This document shows, one piece after another, positions 40,729 through 49,140 of a stretch of 64,000 bases of DNA (its first letter is position 1; each line of letters begins with the position of its first letter). The notes beneath the pieces are model-generated. The model did not search any database. It was not told the origin of the DNA and saw nothing but the letters and a program-made list of their open reading frames with translations. Source of the stretch: Candidatus Peribacteria bacterium (GTDB lineage Bacteria > Patescibacteriota > Gracilibacteria > Peribacterales > Peribacteraceae); assembly GCA_023038255.1 (NCBI GenBank), contig CP082927.1, positions 330,436 to 394,435 on the forward strand, in the 5' to 3' direction. Made by a program: the position numbers and the translations under genes.

Positions 40729-42279
40729 TTACGGATTCGAAACCTCCGGCTGCGCCACATCCTCCATCACCCCACCCTTCATCATCGGCATCACCTCTGG
40801 CCGCTTGCTCATTTCCTCAAGCATTTCCTGGGAGAGTGGCACGACCACCTGCTGGCGGTAATACATGTTCTCCGTGGTATCACCTTCCACACGTTCGACC
40901 GGGAAGACGAGGGACGGAATCAGGATTTCCTCGTTGCGGTTCTGGGTGTAGCGGTAGTAGAGAGCGTAGGAGACGGTCGGCTGTCCGAGGATGACGGTCA
41001 CCTTCTTCGTGTTTGCGTCTGCACTTCCTTCCCGGACACTCGCTGCAGGGTCGATATAGTAGTTGTAGTTATCAACAGAGCTCAGGAATGTCTGGATGGC
41101 AGCTTCATCTGTGACACCTGCGTACTCGGACTTCAGGTAGCTGTGGTCAGCGATTCCGTAGACGTTCATCACGCGCTTCTCTTTTACGTTCACAGAGATG
41201 CTCAGACCGGACTTGATGCCGGACTGGTCGTAGACGGGCTTGCCGTCAATCAGCTGCGGGAAGATGACGCGCTGTGAATCCGGGATGTAGACCAGGGACT
41301 TGTCGGTCGCACGGTCATACTCGCGGCGCCACTGGCTATCGAGTTCGGGGGTGCCGTATTCAGAGAGGTCGATGCCGTGATCCTTCGCGAAGTCCTGTGC
41401 AATGCTGATGGCTTCTTCGTCACTCAGGACATCACCGATCTTCACCTGCTGCTGTTTCCAGCACGCTTCGGTCTGACAGTTGGACTGCGGCCACTTTTCG
41501 TAGTTCGCGTCGATGCTGACGCTGGAGTCCATCATGTTCACGTACATCCGGTAGCCGTACTGGGACTGCTGGGCAAACGATACGCTCTCGACATCCATGT
41601 TACTGAACGATCCCATATTCACGCCGCCCAGGTTCAGACTGGCAGCAATGGTCGACATCGGGACAGAGAGACGCTTGAAGTTGCGCTTGTAGACAGAGAC
41701 ATTCGGCTGCAGATCCGTGAGTGATCCGCTGTAGACGTAGGTATACGTCACAGGGTTCCACGGCATGATCCGCATATCCATATCGCCATACGGTGCGACA
41801 GCATTGGTAACAGCACCTTCACCACCGCCTCCAATGCCAGGTCCACCGCCACCACTCTGCGGGCGGGCACTGCGCATGTCTGTACCGACCATGGAATTCG
41901 TGGTGATCATGTCACTCAGCTTTCCGAAGGCATTCTTGCCGGTGGATTCCACACTATTCGTGAAAAGCGGTGAGCCCGGATTTGTGGGCTGCTGATTGGT
42001 GAGGATGAACGCGACCGGGAGAATGACGGCGACTGTCGCGAGTCCGCCGAATGCGTATTTGAAGCGCTCGAAGAAGGAACCCGCAGGTTCCTCTTCCAGA
42101 CCTGCTGCGTGTTCACGGAGCTGCATCCGGAGTTTCTGCACGAAGGCATCATCCGGTGCGGAGGACGGATCTTCTGCAATGAGTTTTTCGAGCAGGGGAA
42201 TAAGCTCAGGTTCGTGCGCTTTGAGCGTGGGGTCGATCGCGTAGAGATCGGCCAGGAATTGTTTGATAGAAGTCTTCAT
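40729..42279 (-). CDS. Membrane-anchored partner of the ECF sigma factor (anti-sigma-like)
   Basis: A 516-residue protein. The first 70 residues are helical and cytoplasmic (FLADLYAIDPTLKAHEPELIPLLEKLI), then one membrane helix (FGGLATVAVILPVAFILTN), a glycine-rich linker and a large extracytoplasmic domain with a PepSY-like or two-part look (ISIAQDFAKDHGI, VIFPQLIDGKPVYDQSG). The ATG overlaps the sigma-factor stop by 4 bases. Position and topology indicate an anti-sigma factor, although no zinc-binding anti-sigma motif is seen. The pyrimidine-rich leader lies inside the end of the sigma gene. Confidence 0.75.
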   Translation of the reverse strand: MKTSIKQFLADLYAIDPTLKAHEPELIPLLEKLIAEDPSSAPDDAFVQKLRMQLREHAAGLEEEPAGSFFERFKYAFGGLATVAVILPVAFILTNQQPTNPGSPLFTNSVESTGKNAFGKLSDMITTNSMVGTDMRSARPQSGGGGPGIGGGGEGAVTNAVAPYGDMDMRIMPWNPVTYTYVYSGSLTDLQPNVSVYKRNFKRLSVPMSTIAASLNLGGVNMGSFSNMDVESVSFAQQSQYGYRMYVNMMDSSVSIDANYEKWPQSNCQTEACWKQQQVKIGDVLSDEEAISIAQDFAKDHGIDLSEYGTPELDSQWRREYDRATDKSLVYIPDSQRVIFPQLIDGKPVYDQSGIKSGLSISVNVKEKRVMNVYGIADHSYLKSEYAGVTDEAAIQTFLSSVDNYNYYIDPAASVREGSADANTKKVTVILGQPTVSYALYYRYTQNRNEEILIPSLVFPVERVEGDTTENMYYRQQVVVPLSQEMLEEMSKRPEVMPMMKGGVMEDVAQPEVSNP

Positions 42280-42848
42280 AGAGAGAGGGGGAATAAAGCA
42301 AGGAGTGCGATGGTTGCAGATCCGCCGTAATTGGAGCGAAGCTGGGAGACAGCGCGGGAGAAAATAACTTTCGCATTGTTCTCCGTTTTTCCGGTGAGGT
42401 CGGCAATCTCTTTATAGGAGAGTCCTTCCCACATCCGTAGCAGCACAATGGTGCGCTGGTCTTTCGAGAGGGTCTGCATTGCCTCATGCAGCGCGGTCGC
42501 GTCCATATTTTTTTCGGTACGCATTTCCGTGATGTCATCAGACGGGAGATCCCAGACGGATTCAATGTCGACAGACGGGCGGTTTTTGCGGTAGTGGTCA
42601 ATGAGGGTATTGCGTGCAATACGGTAGAGCCACGCGCGGAGTTCGCCACGGTCGGACTTGAAAGAGCGGATGGATTCCATGGCCTTCATGAAGGTCACGC
42701 TGGTGAGGTCTTCGGCAATCTCTTTCACGAGAGTGCGCCGGTGCAAAAACCGGTAGACGGCATCGACATGCAGCGTATAGAGCTGGTCGAAGGCGGATAG
42801 ATTTCCCGCCTGGCATTCACCAATAGCGGACAATTCGGAAGATTCCAT
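42276..42848 (-). CDS. ECF-type RNA polymerase sigma factor
   Basis: A 190-residue sigma-70 family protein of the extracytoplasmic-function group. Region 2 is FDQLYTLHVDAVYRFLHRRTLVKEIAEDLTSVTFMKAMESIRSF...LRAWLYRIARNTLIDHYRK; region 4 is MQTLSKDQRTIVLLRMWEGLSYKEIADLTGKTENNAKVIFSRAVSQL. It heads an operon with the anti-sigma-like gene. The upstream pair TGTAAC and CGTAAT with a 16-base spacer looks like an ECF-type promoter, so autoregulation is likely. The hydrophobic tail LLALFPLSL is a by-product of the pyrimidine-rich leader of the next gene. Confidence 0.93.
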   Translation of the reverse strand: MESSELSAIGECQAGNLSAFDQLYTLHVDAVYRFLHRRTLVKEIAEDLTSVTFMKAMESIRSFKSDRGELRAWLYRIARNTLIDHYRKNRPSVDIESVWDLPSDDITEMRTEKNMDATALHEAMQTLSKDQRTIVLLRMWEGLSYKEIADLTGKTENNAKVIFSRAVSQLRSNYGGSATIALLALFPLSL

Positions 42849-42888
42849 GGGAAGGGAAAGAAAGGACTGGTAGGGACCTACACCATCT

Positions 42889-42916
42889 ATTACGGAGTGT
42901 TCAGAGAAAGGTTACA
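42889..42916 (-). promoter_or_regulatory. ECF-type promoter before the sigma gene
   Basis: On the minus strand TGTAAC (42916-42911), 16 bases, CGTAAT (42894-42889). The form suits an ECF sigma-dependent promoter and its place suits autoregulation. Confidence 0.55.
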
Positions 42917-42918
42917 GA

Positions 42919-43689
42919 TTACCGTGCGCGCTTCGGAGGAAGGGGCACGAACATACTGACTCTTTTTTTGTAATCTTCAAAATCCGGACGTCCTGCATAT
43001 TTCTGTTCGAGCATGGGCACACCGGATACAAAGAGAATCAGGAACGTGATGGTGATGGGCCCGATCAGGCTGATAAAAACAGACGGGAGCCCTGCAGCAA
43101 GCAGAAAAATACCCCACCACTGGACCACTTCCCCGAAATAATTCGGGTGCCGGGAATACGCCCAGAGTCCTGTCTGGAGGATCTGGCCTTTATGCGCGGG
43201 ATCTGCCACAAATGTCCGCAGCTGTCTGTCTGCAACAGATTCACACAGAAATCCGATGACCCATACTCCTACCGCAATCGCATCGAGCACGCCAAGATCC
43301 ACCGGTGCACCGGCATGAATCCCAAGAAGAGGAAGGGCGATGACGAACAGTAACACGCCCTGCAGCAGAAAAATCTGCACGTAACTGCGGATGTACACAT
43401 GTGTCCATGCCTGCCTCCAGGCGGCGTAGCGGCTGTCTTCGGGTTTCCGGAGTGCGCGTCTGGAAATATGCCACGCCAGACGGATGCCCCAGATGCTCAC
43501 AAGAACGGACACGAGCAATGACCGCGCAGACCCTGCAGAGAGCGCATACCCAATCCACGATACAAGGATGAATCCCGGCCCCCACGCAACATCCGCGACG
43601 TCGTTTCGTTTCAGGACACAGGCAATCAAAAACCAGACGGTCATGTACACAAGGAGCACGCTGCCGAAGACGACAGCCAGATCCATCAT
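42919..43689 (-). CDS. DUF1295 membrane protein (steroid-reductase-like)
   Basis: A membrane protein of about 256 residues: [31 protein letters not shown], and at the end [39 protein letters not shown], the SRHPNYFGE motif of DUF1295 and related NADPH-dependent reductases/isoprenylcysteine methyltransferases. Substrate is unknown. The ATG at 43689 overlaps the stop of the DUF2177 gene by 4 bases. Confidence 0.88.
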   Translation of the reverse strand: MMDLAVVFGSVLLVYMTVWFLIACVLKRNDVADVAWGPGFILVSWIGYALSAGSARSLLVSVLVSIWGIRLAWHISRRALRKPEDSRYAAWRQAWTHVYIRSYVQIFLLQGVLLFVIALPLLGIHAGAPVDLGVLDAIAVGVWVIGFLCESVADRQLRTFVADPAHKGQILQTGLWAYSRHPNYFGEVVQWWGIFLLAAGLPSVFISLIGPITITFLILFVSGVPMLEQKYAGRPDFEDYKKRVSMFVPLPPKRAR

Positions 43690-44081
43690 CCGATTTTCTG
43701 GGCGATGATGTACGTGAGTGTTGCGACTGATGCAGAGAGCACTGTGCCCCAAATAAGATCAACAATCGTAACCGGAAGCGGCCAGTTTTTGGCAACGGCC
43801 AGATTGGTCAGGTCGTATGTGGCATAGGTGACGAGTCCAAACAGTGCGCCAAATTTCAGTGCATCCATCCACGATTTTTTATCCATCGCGGGTTGGATGA
43901 CAAACACAATCAGACCGCAGAGAAAAATGACATAAAAGATGAGCGCAGCCATCCAGTTCACATCGTCTTTCAGGAGGGAGCCTATCTGCTGTTTATAAAA
44001 ATTCCGGGCGATGACCCCGAGCCACAGCATATCGATGGCCAGAAACACCGGAAGGGCAATGGCGAACAGTTTGAAAAACAT
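43686..44081 (-). CDS. DUF2177 family membrane protein
   Basis: A 131-residue protein with four membrane segments and the DUF2177 signature: [53 protein letters not shown], and [32 protein letters not shown]. Function unknown. ATG 44081 is chosen over the frame start at 44132, which lies in the TspO gene. DUF2177 and DUF1295 genes are often neighbours in light- or oxidative-stress clusters. Confidence 0.85.
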   Translation of the reverse strand: MFFKLFAIALPVFLAIDMLWLGVIARNFYKQQIGSLLKDDVNWMAALIFYVIFLCGLIVFVIQPAMDKKSWMDALKFGALFGLVTYATYDLTNLAVAKNWPLPVTIVDLIWGTVLSASVATLTYIIAQKIG

Positions 44082-44085
44082 GGGA

Positions 44086-44484
44086 TCAGAGGGGATTGAG
44101 GGCGGTGATGGTAAACTGGAGCACGGTCGCAAATGTCACCCACAGGAGATAGGGGACTTGTGCCCATGTCAGAAGACGTGAGTGCGGATAGATGGCGATC
44201 ATGGCCCAAATCAAGGTTCCGAGAACAAGTGTGATATCGAACGCAGCCAGCACATTACTCCGCAGCGTAAACTGCAGCGGGCTGAAGGCAGCATTGGCAG
44301 CAAGGTTGAGGATGAACGGAATGGCGACCGTCCGGGGAATCTGCTTGCGGATAGCGAGCAGAAAGACGCGCCCGAACGAGAGAGCGATCCCTATATAGAG
44401 CACAGTCCAGACCGGACCGAACAAAAAAGCGGGCGGAGCCCACGATGGTTTAATAAGTGCCGCGTACCATTGTTCTGCTTCCAT
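44086..44484 (-). CDS. tspO: TspO/MBR family protein
   Basis: A protein of 132 residues with five membrane helices and the TspO pattern: WYAALIKPSWAPPAFLFGPVWTVLYIGIALSFGRVF, NLAANAAFSPLQFTLRSNVLAAFDITLVLGTLIWAMIAI, and LTWAQVPYLLWVTFATVLQFTITALNP. TspO proteins bind porphyrins and sterol-like ligands and are tied to light/oxidative stress in bacteria. The start at ATG 44484 follows from a TATACT box 6 bases before it; the frame would allow 34 more residues. First gene of a three-gene unit. Confidence 0.9.
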   Translation of the reverse strand: MEAEQWYAALIKPSWAPPAFLFGPVWTVLYIGIALSFGRVFLLAIRKQIPRTVAIPFILNLAANAAFSPLQFTLRSNVLAAFDITLVLGTLIWAMIAIYPHSRLLTWAQVPYLLWVTFATVLQFTITALNPL

Positions 44485-44490
44485 GGAGTG

Positions 44491-44496
44491 AGTATA
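44491..44496 (-). promoter_or_regulatory. -10 box, leaderless start of tspO unit
   Basis: TATACT, 6 bases, then the ATG at 44484. Confidence 0.6.
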
Positions 44497-44578
44497 GGCG
44501 TTTTCGCATTCTGCCGTTGTAAAATCGTAAGGAAAGCCCGGGTCATTCATTGTCGGGCGCATCTGATTTTCTTGTGAT

Positions 44579-44595
44579 GAATACATTTTGTATTC
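44579..44595. repeat. AT-rich palindrome GAATACATTTTGTATTC
   Basis: A perfect 17-base palindrome flanked by CTTG and CAAG, in the divergent gap between tspO and the gene at 44620. Member of the recurring family. Confidence 0.55.
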
Positions 44596-44607
44596 AAGTA
44601 TTTCCTG

Positions 44608-44613
44608 TACACT
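44608..44613 (+). promoter_or_regulatory. -10 box, leaderless start
   Basis: TACACT, 6 bases, then the ATG at 44620. Confidence 0.55.
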
Positions 44614-44619
44614 CGGCGC

Positions 44620-45282
44620 ATGACCTCCGAAGGATTGCCATCATTTCTTGATCGAATCCGTTTGCGCGAAACGAGTCTCTTTGCGGATCAGCTCGATGCC
44701 GCGGATGCCACGCGCATGAAGAGCGAAAAATATTCGTGGCTCTACCGCCCGAGTCATCACATCGAAACCGGACTGATCACCGAAGAAGACATCAACGAAT
44801 TACAAAACGGGAAGCGACTCCTGAGTGTGGGTGCGTGTCCTGCGCATCTTGAGCGATTGCTGATCGAACTTGGCATTCCATCTGGAAGTATCATCATCGC
44901 GGATTCCAACCCCGACATTCTCACTGTCGATACGCCGATCCAAAAAGAACTGTTCGACTGCACGCAAGAATGGCCGGAGCTAGGGCTCTTCGACCTTATC
45001 ATCTTTCCGGAGAGTCTGTGCATTGCACTCACGGATGCCATCAAGCAGGAACATGTTGCCGATCACACAGAATCATTCCCGACTGATGCGCAGGAGGCCG
45101 AGTTACTGGCGCACATCATGAAAGAAGCACTCTCACGATTGAAGCCAAGTGGCGTCATCCGTGCGAATGGTCCGCAGAGTCACCCGAATGTGTGGAAGAG
45201 GGCGGGGGCGATTCTCGAACAATCAGGCTATTCGTATGTGCTGGAGTATCAGCGCTATTTCATCACGGTGCGACATCACTGA
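44620..45282 (+). CDS. SAM-methyltransferase-like protein
   Basis: A 220-residue protein with a Rossmann-like centre: GKRLLSVGACPAHLERLLIELGIPSGSIIIADSNPDI, FDLIIFPESLCIAL, and ALSRLKPSGVIRANGPQSHPNVWKRAGAILEQSGYS. The glycine motif VGACPAH is weak compared with standard class I methyltransferases, so SAM binding is uncertain. It stands alone on its strand. Confidence 0.6.
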   Translation: MTSEGLPSFLDRIRLRETSLFADQLDAADATRMKSEKYSWLYRPSHHIETGLITEEDINELQNGKRLLSVGACPAHLERLLIELGIPSGSIIIADSNPDILTVDTPIQKELFDCTQEWPELGLFDLIIFPESLCIALTDAIKQEHVADHTESFPTDAQEAELLAHIMKEALSRLKPSGVIRANGPQSHPNVWKRAGAILEQSGYSYVLEYQRYFITVRHH

Positions 45283-45341
45283 AAAACCGGCAGACACAAC
45301 GTGTGCTGCCGGGAGTCGATCATCTACGGGTGATGGAGTGC

Positions 45342-45605
45342 TTAGCGAAGATGCACGAAAAAAGTGACGTACATCAGCCATATCATCATTGTCCCGAGAC
45401 GGACTGTGAATTGTAGGCCTGCTCTGTAGAGAGCTTCAATTTCACATGCAACCGCAATCGCAAGCTGTAATTCCATTCTCTTTGTAATGCCGCGCGTTGC
45501 TCTGGGTACCCTGTCCAGCTTGCTCAACACAGACACACAGGCACAGATTAGATATCCAAAGAAGATGAACATCACTATCGCGACCAACAAGACGATACCG
45601 GTCAT
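45342..45605 (-). CDS. Small membrane protein with a true Shine-Dalgarno sequence
   Basis: A protein of about 87 residues: one strong membrane helix at the start (TGIVLLVAIVMFIFFGYLICACV), a polar middle (LDRVPRATRGITKRMELQLAIAV) and a hydrophobic end. I do not recognise it. ATG 45605 has GGAGGT 4 bases before it, one of only two clear Shine-Dalgarno sequences noticed here; the frame opens further back at 45707 inside the next gene. Confidence 0.6.
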   Translation of the reverse strand: MTGIVLLVAIVMFIFFGYLICACVSVLSKLDRVPRATRGITKRMELQLAIAVACEIEALYRAGLQFTVRLGTMMIWLMYVTFFVHLR

Positions 45606-45609
45606 ACAT

Positions 45610-45615
45610 ACCTCC
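45610..45615 (-). promoter_or_regulatory. Ribosome binding site GGAGGT
   Basis: GGAGGT ends 4 bases before the ATG at 45605. Listed because such sites are almost absent from this window. Confidence 0.6.
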
Positions 45616-45679
45616 AGTGTGAAAGGATCAGGCACAATCGACTTCTGTATTCTACGCCCCATCCATTGTTTTCTGTCAA

Positions 45680-46198
45680 TTATATCTTTCTGCTGTCGTA
45701 CGCCCAATGCAGCACTGCCTGTCTCTGGCGTCTTCTACACGAAAGATCACCTTTGGCACAGTTATTTTTGATCTGCGTGATGTGCCGTTTGATGGCGATC
45801 CAGCGCTTGATTTGCCGTTCATCTTCTTCGGGGAGTCGGCGACCCCTGTAATACCGGCAGTACCACTGGAACCATCCGCGCGGGTCCATCGGGTGAATCC
45901 ATCCGTTTTTTTGCCAGACAGAGAGCGGCTGACTCGCATTCACGCCAAAAAAGTTCAGCGTCGCATCATGTTTTTCCGGACAGAGTTTTGCGTGTGTGTA
46001 CCAGTCTTCGGGAAATTCATCACGACAGTCTGTCATGTACTTGCCGCCAAACACCCCGAGAGCGAGCATCTCTTTCGGGGTGAGTTCGGGCTTGAAGCGT
46101 GGATCAAAATTTTCCCCGTCGGGTTCGGTGAGCGTGTACGTTGCTTCCTGCATGAGATCGTGCACATGAACGACCTGTGGACGTTTGTGCTCAGTCAT
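45680..46198 (-). CDS. Conserved uncharacterised Trp/Arg-rich protein
   Basis: A 172-residue soluble protein: TPKEMLALGVFGGKYMTDCRDEFPEDWYTHAKL, NASQPLSVWQKNGWIHPMDPRGWFQWYCRYYRGRRLPEEDERQIKRWIAIKRHITQIKNNC. The Trp, Tyr and Arg motifs look strongly constrained and I have the impression of a widespread unnamed family, but I cannot name it. ATG 46198 is chosen because the earlier part of the frame is antisense-free overlap with the membrane gene upstream, which ends 6 bases before it. Likely operon with 46204. Confidence 0.75.
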   Translation of the reverse strand: MTEHKRPQVVHVHDLMQEATYTLTEPDGENFDPRFKPELTPKEMLALGVFGGKYMTDCRDEFPEDWYTHAKLCPEKHDATLNFFGVNASQPLSVWQKNGWIHPMDPRGWFQWYCRYYRGRRLPEEDERQIKRWIAIKRHITQIKNNCAKGDLSCRRRQRQAVLHWAYDSRKI

Positions 46199-46203
46199 AA
46201 CGT

Positions 46204-46596
46204 TTATTGTGCGTCCCAGACCATCTTGTAGGTCTTGCGGTTGATCCACAGGAAGTAGGCATTCAGCAGGAAGAGCGGAATACCCAGTGATGCAGACGGG
46301 CTGATGAGTCCGGTGTCTACAAATGCGTGGAACAGAATGACGTTCAGAGACATCGGTGCAAGAAGTGCTGCCGCAAGAGCGGTGCGGTTCATGACGAGGA
46401 GCACAATCACGACTGCGCAGAGAATGCCGAGCAGTGGCATCATGTAGGTACTTGCCATCAGTGCACTCATGAAGACCCAGCCGTTTGGTGTGTAGAGGTC
46501 TGCAGTGGGAGCTGGAAAGACACCGAGCGTACCAAGAATGGGCATCAGGAGCAGGAGAATCAGAAGAACGCGGAGGATGTTCGTGAGGATTTTCAT
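46204..46596 (-). CDS. Four-helix DoxX-like membrane protein
   Basis: A 130-residue protein with four hydrophobic segments: [93 protein letters not shown]. The order and the LLAPMSLNVILFHAF motif resemble DoxX-like proteins. Function unknown. The ATG follows a C/T-rich leader. Confidence 0.7.
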   Translation of the reverse strand: MKILTNILRVLLILLLLMPILGTLGVFPAPTADLYTPNGWVFMSALMASTYMMPLLGILCAVVIVLLVMNRTALAAALLAPMSLNVILFHAFVDTGLISPSASLGIPLFLLNAYFLWINRKTYKMVWDAQ

Positions 46597-46656
46597 GGAA
46601 GGTGGAGAAAGATAGTTGGCAGTCTACCGAAAAATCCACAGGGCAGAAATCACTTC

Positions 46657-46836
46657 TTATCCCCGCATCAGCATTGTCATGTAATACGTGCTCGTGATAA
46701 TCGATGTAATCACCTGGACGACAATCAGCACAACCAGGGCAATCACGAGAATGCGGATATTCTTCAGTGCCTTTTCAGCGCTCTTTGCGACAGGCAGTGC
46801 CTGGATCGCGTCGGTAATCAGTGTCTTGATAGTCAT
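46657..46836 (-). CDS. 59-residue single-helix protein
   Basis: A short frame starting MTIKTLITDAIQALPVAK, with a membrane helix (ILVIALVVLIVVQVITSIITS) and the end YYMTMLMRG. Start and stop are both clear, the amphipathic N-terminus plus helix is protein-like, and the start lies behind the same pyrimidine-rich leader seen in neighbours. It fills the gap between the DoxX-like and YihY-like genes. Function unknown. Confidence 0.55.
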   Translation of the reverse strand: MTIKTLITDAIQALPVAKSAEKALKNIRILVIALVVLIVVQVITSIITSTYYMTMLMRG

Positions 46837-46861
46837 ACAAACAGAGGGAAAAGGATGAGAA

Positions 46862-47830
46862 TCAGGAACGGCGGACGTGTTTTGCTATTTTCTGCATGAC
46901 GGAACGGATGCGGTGTTTTTTAGTGCGTCGCGGCAGCAGTGTCGGTGTCGGATGATCCGGGGTCTCTATAAATTCCGCATAATTTCTTGGGACCAGAACG
47001 CGGTGGTGTTCCTCTGCATAGACTCTGGTGAATTCAATGCCGAAGAAGAGAATCTGCGCCGAATAATAAATCCAGAGCAGCAGGACAATGAACGACCCCG
47101 CTACGCCGTATGCAGAGGCCACATCTTTTTGTCCCAGGTAGAATCCCAGAAGAGTCTTTCCGATCACAAAGAGAAATGCCGTCAATGCTGCACTCAGGAG
47201 CACGTCTGTCCAGGCAAGCTGCACGTCCGGCAGGTATTTGAAGAGAATGGCAAAAAGAAAAAAGATGAGGAGGAAAGAGAGAAGAAAGTTCAGCGGCGGG
47301 AGAAGGACGCCGAGAACGGGAAAGGAAGCGGAGAGATACCCCATGAATGCCGTGGAGAGCGTCGAGACAATCAGGGAGACGAGGAGCAGAAACCCGATGG
47401 TCAGAATGAGTCCCAGTGAAAAGATTCTTTTTACAACCAGCACCAGAAAGCTGTTGGATGTTTTCTTGGTTTCCACTTTCCAAATAAAGTTCACAGCATC
47501 CTGCAATATCAGCATCAGTCCTGTTGCGCCCGCAAGGAGTGTGACAATGCCGATAATGGTCCCGAGGAGAGACTGGTCGCTTTGTTGTGCCGAGTCCAGT
47601 AATGACGAAATGCTATTGGTTGCCTCTTCCCCGAGGATCGTCTGAATTTCGAGCATCATCCGGGTCTGCACCGTCTCGGAATCAAAGAACAATCCTGCTA
47701 CTCCGACAATAATCAGCAGAAGCGGCGCGAGGGAAAATGCCGTGTAGTACGCCGTCGATGCGGCCAGCTGCGGTACTTTGTCCTGCTTCCAGGCAATGGA
47801 GGTCTTTTTAAGAAGAGAGAAAAATCTCAT
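46862..47830 (-). CDS. YihY/BrkB-family membrane protein
   Basis: A 322-residue membrane protein with six helices: TSIAWKQDKVPQLAASTAYYTAFSLAPLLLIIVGVAGLFF at the start, TIIGIVTLLAGATGLMLILQDAVNFIW, LLVSLIVSTLSTAFMGYL, and YGVAGSFIVLLLWIYYSAQILFFGIEFTRVYAE. Formerly called RNase BN by mistake; a transport role is considered likely. ATG 47830 is preferred to the frame start at 47920 because it follows a C/T-rich leader and matches the usual family start. Confidence 0.9.
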   Translation of the reverse strand: MRFFSLLKKTSIAWKQDKVPQLAASTAYYTAFSLAPLLLIIVGVAGLFFDSETVQTRMMLEIQTILGEEATNSISSLLDSAQQSDQSLLGTIIGIVTLLAGATGLMLILQDAVNFIWKVETKKTSNSFLVLVVKRIFSLGLILTIGFLLLVSLIVSTLSTAFMGYLSASFPVLGVLLPPLNFLLSFLLIFFLFAILFKYLPDVQLAWTDVLLSAALTAFLFVIGKTLLGFYLGQKDVASAYGVAGSFIVLLLWIYYSAQILFFGIEFTRVYAEEHHRVLVPRNYAEFIETPDHPTPTLLPRRTKKHRIRSVMQKIAKHVRRS

Positions 47831-47995
47831 GAGAGGGAGGGGATTCTGAAGGAACTGTACGCAACAATAGATGCTTCTTCTCTTCTTAGACATGTTTTTT
47901 GCTTTGTTATGACAGGGCAAAGTGTCATTTTCATCGACTCCTTTTTCTGATGTTCTCTGATACTATGCCCGCATTCTTTTTCCTTCCCCTCTTTT

Positions 47996-48382
47996 ATGAA
48001 AACCCGTATTGGAACAATCGTCGGTTGGATCTGTGTCTCTCTCGTGGCTGCGCTCACGATCTTCAGCGCCATTATGGAATTCGTCCCCCTCACGGACCCT
48101 GCGATGATCGACTTTGCAACGCGCCTGGGCGTCATCGACATTGCGTACCAGCTTGGTATTGCAAAACTGATTCTTGTGACGCTGTACATCATCCCCCGCA
48201 CATCCACAGTTGGCTTTGTGCTGATGGTTGGATACTTCGGTGGTGCGCTCGCAACGAACATCACCCATGGATTTATGTTTGCAGAATACGCTCCGCTCGT
48301 TGTTGCTATGGTGGTGATGACTATCGGTGCGTACTTCCGCAATCCAGAGTTGCTCTACAGACTTCAGGGCAAGAAGATCTAA
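47996..48382 (+). CDS. DoxX-like membrane protein
   Basis: A 128-residue protein with four hydrophobic segments and the DoxX-like order: GWICVSLVAALTIFSAIMEFVPLTDPA, LGIAKLILVTLYIIPRTSTVGFVLMVGYFGGALATNITHGFMFAEYAPLVVAMVVMTIGAYFRNPELL. Members occur widely and are mostly uncharacterised. A TACTAT box lies about 30 bases upstream, followed by a TTTTTCCTTCCCCTCTTTT leader without Shine-Dalgarno sequence. Confidence 0.8.
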   Translation: MKTRIGTIVGWICVSLVAALTIFSAIMEFVPLTDPAMIDFATRLGVIDIAYQLGIAKLILVTLYIIPRTSTVGFVLMVGYFGGALATNITHGFMFAEYAPLVVAMVVMTIGAYFRNPELLYRLQGKKI

Positions 48383-48387
48383 AAATA

Positions 48388-48410
48388 TTTGCATACAATT
48401 TTTGTACAAA
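48388..48410. repeat. AT-rich palindrome after DoxX-like gene
   Basis: TTTG-ca-TACAA, TTT, TTGTA-CAAA. It begins 6 bases after the stop codon and directly precedes the terminator. Confidence 0.5.
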
Positions 48411-48444
48411 AAAGACCGCCAGTCTCAGGGCTGCGGTCTTTTTT
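48411..48444. terminator. Bidirectional terminator
   Basis: AAAGACCGC and GCGGTCTTT pair around a short loop, with an A run before and a T run after. It separates the convergent genes 47996-48382 and 48448-49059. Confidence 0.85.
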
Positions 48445-48447
48445 CTA

Positions 48448-49059
48448 TTACCGAGCAACCACTGCGACACATTCGTTACTCACGCATGTGCACGCTGTCG
48501 CATCTGTCGCAGCATAGGCACCGCAATCACAGTCGCTATCGACACTGCAGCGCGCGGGGCGGTGCTCGCTGAGTTGTGGCGTTTGATCATCTTCCAGCAT
48601 GGGGCAGACCACAGCACATGCATTATCAATACATTGCGATGTAAACGGACAGCTGGAACGCACAAGATAATCCATCGGCGTCTGGCATTCACTGTCGGAT
48701 GTACACGCAGCGCCGACATTTCCGTCGCGATTGTCTAAAGGTGCTGCTTCCTCTGCAGCAGCCGGCATATCCGTCGTCACCTGGCACTTCTTCGCAATAC
48801 ATTCGACGCCTGTCATTGCCATACACGAATATGCACAGGTGGACTGATATCCATCCACCATTGCTTTGATGCGCTCCGCTTCGTTCTTATGCACAAAAAT
48901 GTAGCAATCAAACGGACACTTGGCTCCGACATCGACACAATCTGCAGCCGTCTCACAATAATTCGCTTCGGCAATCGCCTGTTTGATTTTTGCTTCGTCT
49001 GATGGTGCACATGCTGTCAGTAGGAGAAAGCCAAGAAAGATGGGAAGGTGTTTAGTCAT
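48448..49059 (-). CDS. Cysteine-rich lipoprotein
   Basis: A protein of about 203 residues with a lipoprotein signal (IFLGFLLLTAC, lipobox LTAC). The mature part is rich in cysteines grouped as CETAADCVDVGAKCPFDCYIF, CAYSCMAMTGVECIAKKC, SDSECQTPMDYLVRSSCPFTSQCIDNACAVVC and CSVDSDCDC, suggesting disulfide-bonded repeats. Function unknown. ATG 49059 is chosen because a TATGAT box lies 7 bases before it. Confidence 0.8.
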   Translation of the reverse strand: MTKHLPIFLGFLLLTACAPSDEAKIKQAIAEANYCETAADCVDVGAKCPFDCYIFVHKNEAERIKAMVDGYQSTCAYSCMAMTGVECIAKKCQVTTDMPAAAEEAAPLDNRDGNVGAACTSDSECQTPMDYLVRSSCPFTSQCIDNACAVVCPMLEDDQTPQLSEHRPARCSVDSDCDCGAYAATDATACTCVSNECVAVVAR

Positions 49060-49066
49060 GAGGTAC

Positions 49067-49072
49067 ATCATA
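49067..49072 (-). promoter_or_regulatory. -10 box, leaderless start of the lipoprotein gene
   Basis: TATGAT, 7 bases, then the ATG at 49059. Confidence 0.5.
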
Positions 49073-49140
49073 CTCTTTGGCTAGATCACATCTATGCATT
49101 TTGTGATGAGTTTTTCTTATAACATTCTCTTGTGATTCTC

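Noticed and set aside
46199-46639. N-terminal extension of the frame starting at 46639
   Set aside because: This part overlaps the DoxX-like membrane gene in another frame and has low-complexity Ser/His/Arg; the real gene begins at ATG 46198.
47899-48738. 279-codon plus-strand frame rich in Cys, His and Arg
   Set aside because: It is out of frame with the DoxX-like gene, passes through the bidirectional terminator and runs antisense to the lipoprotein gene.
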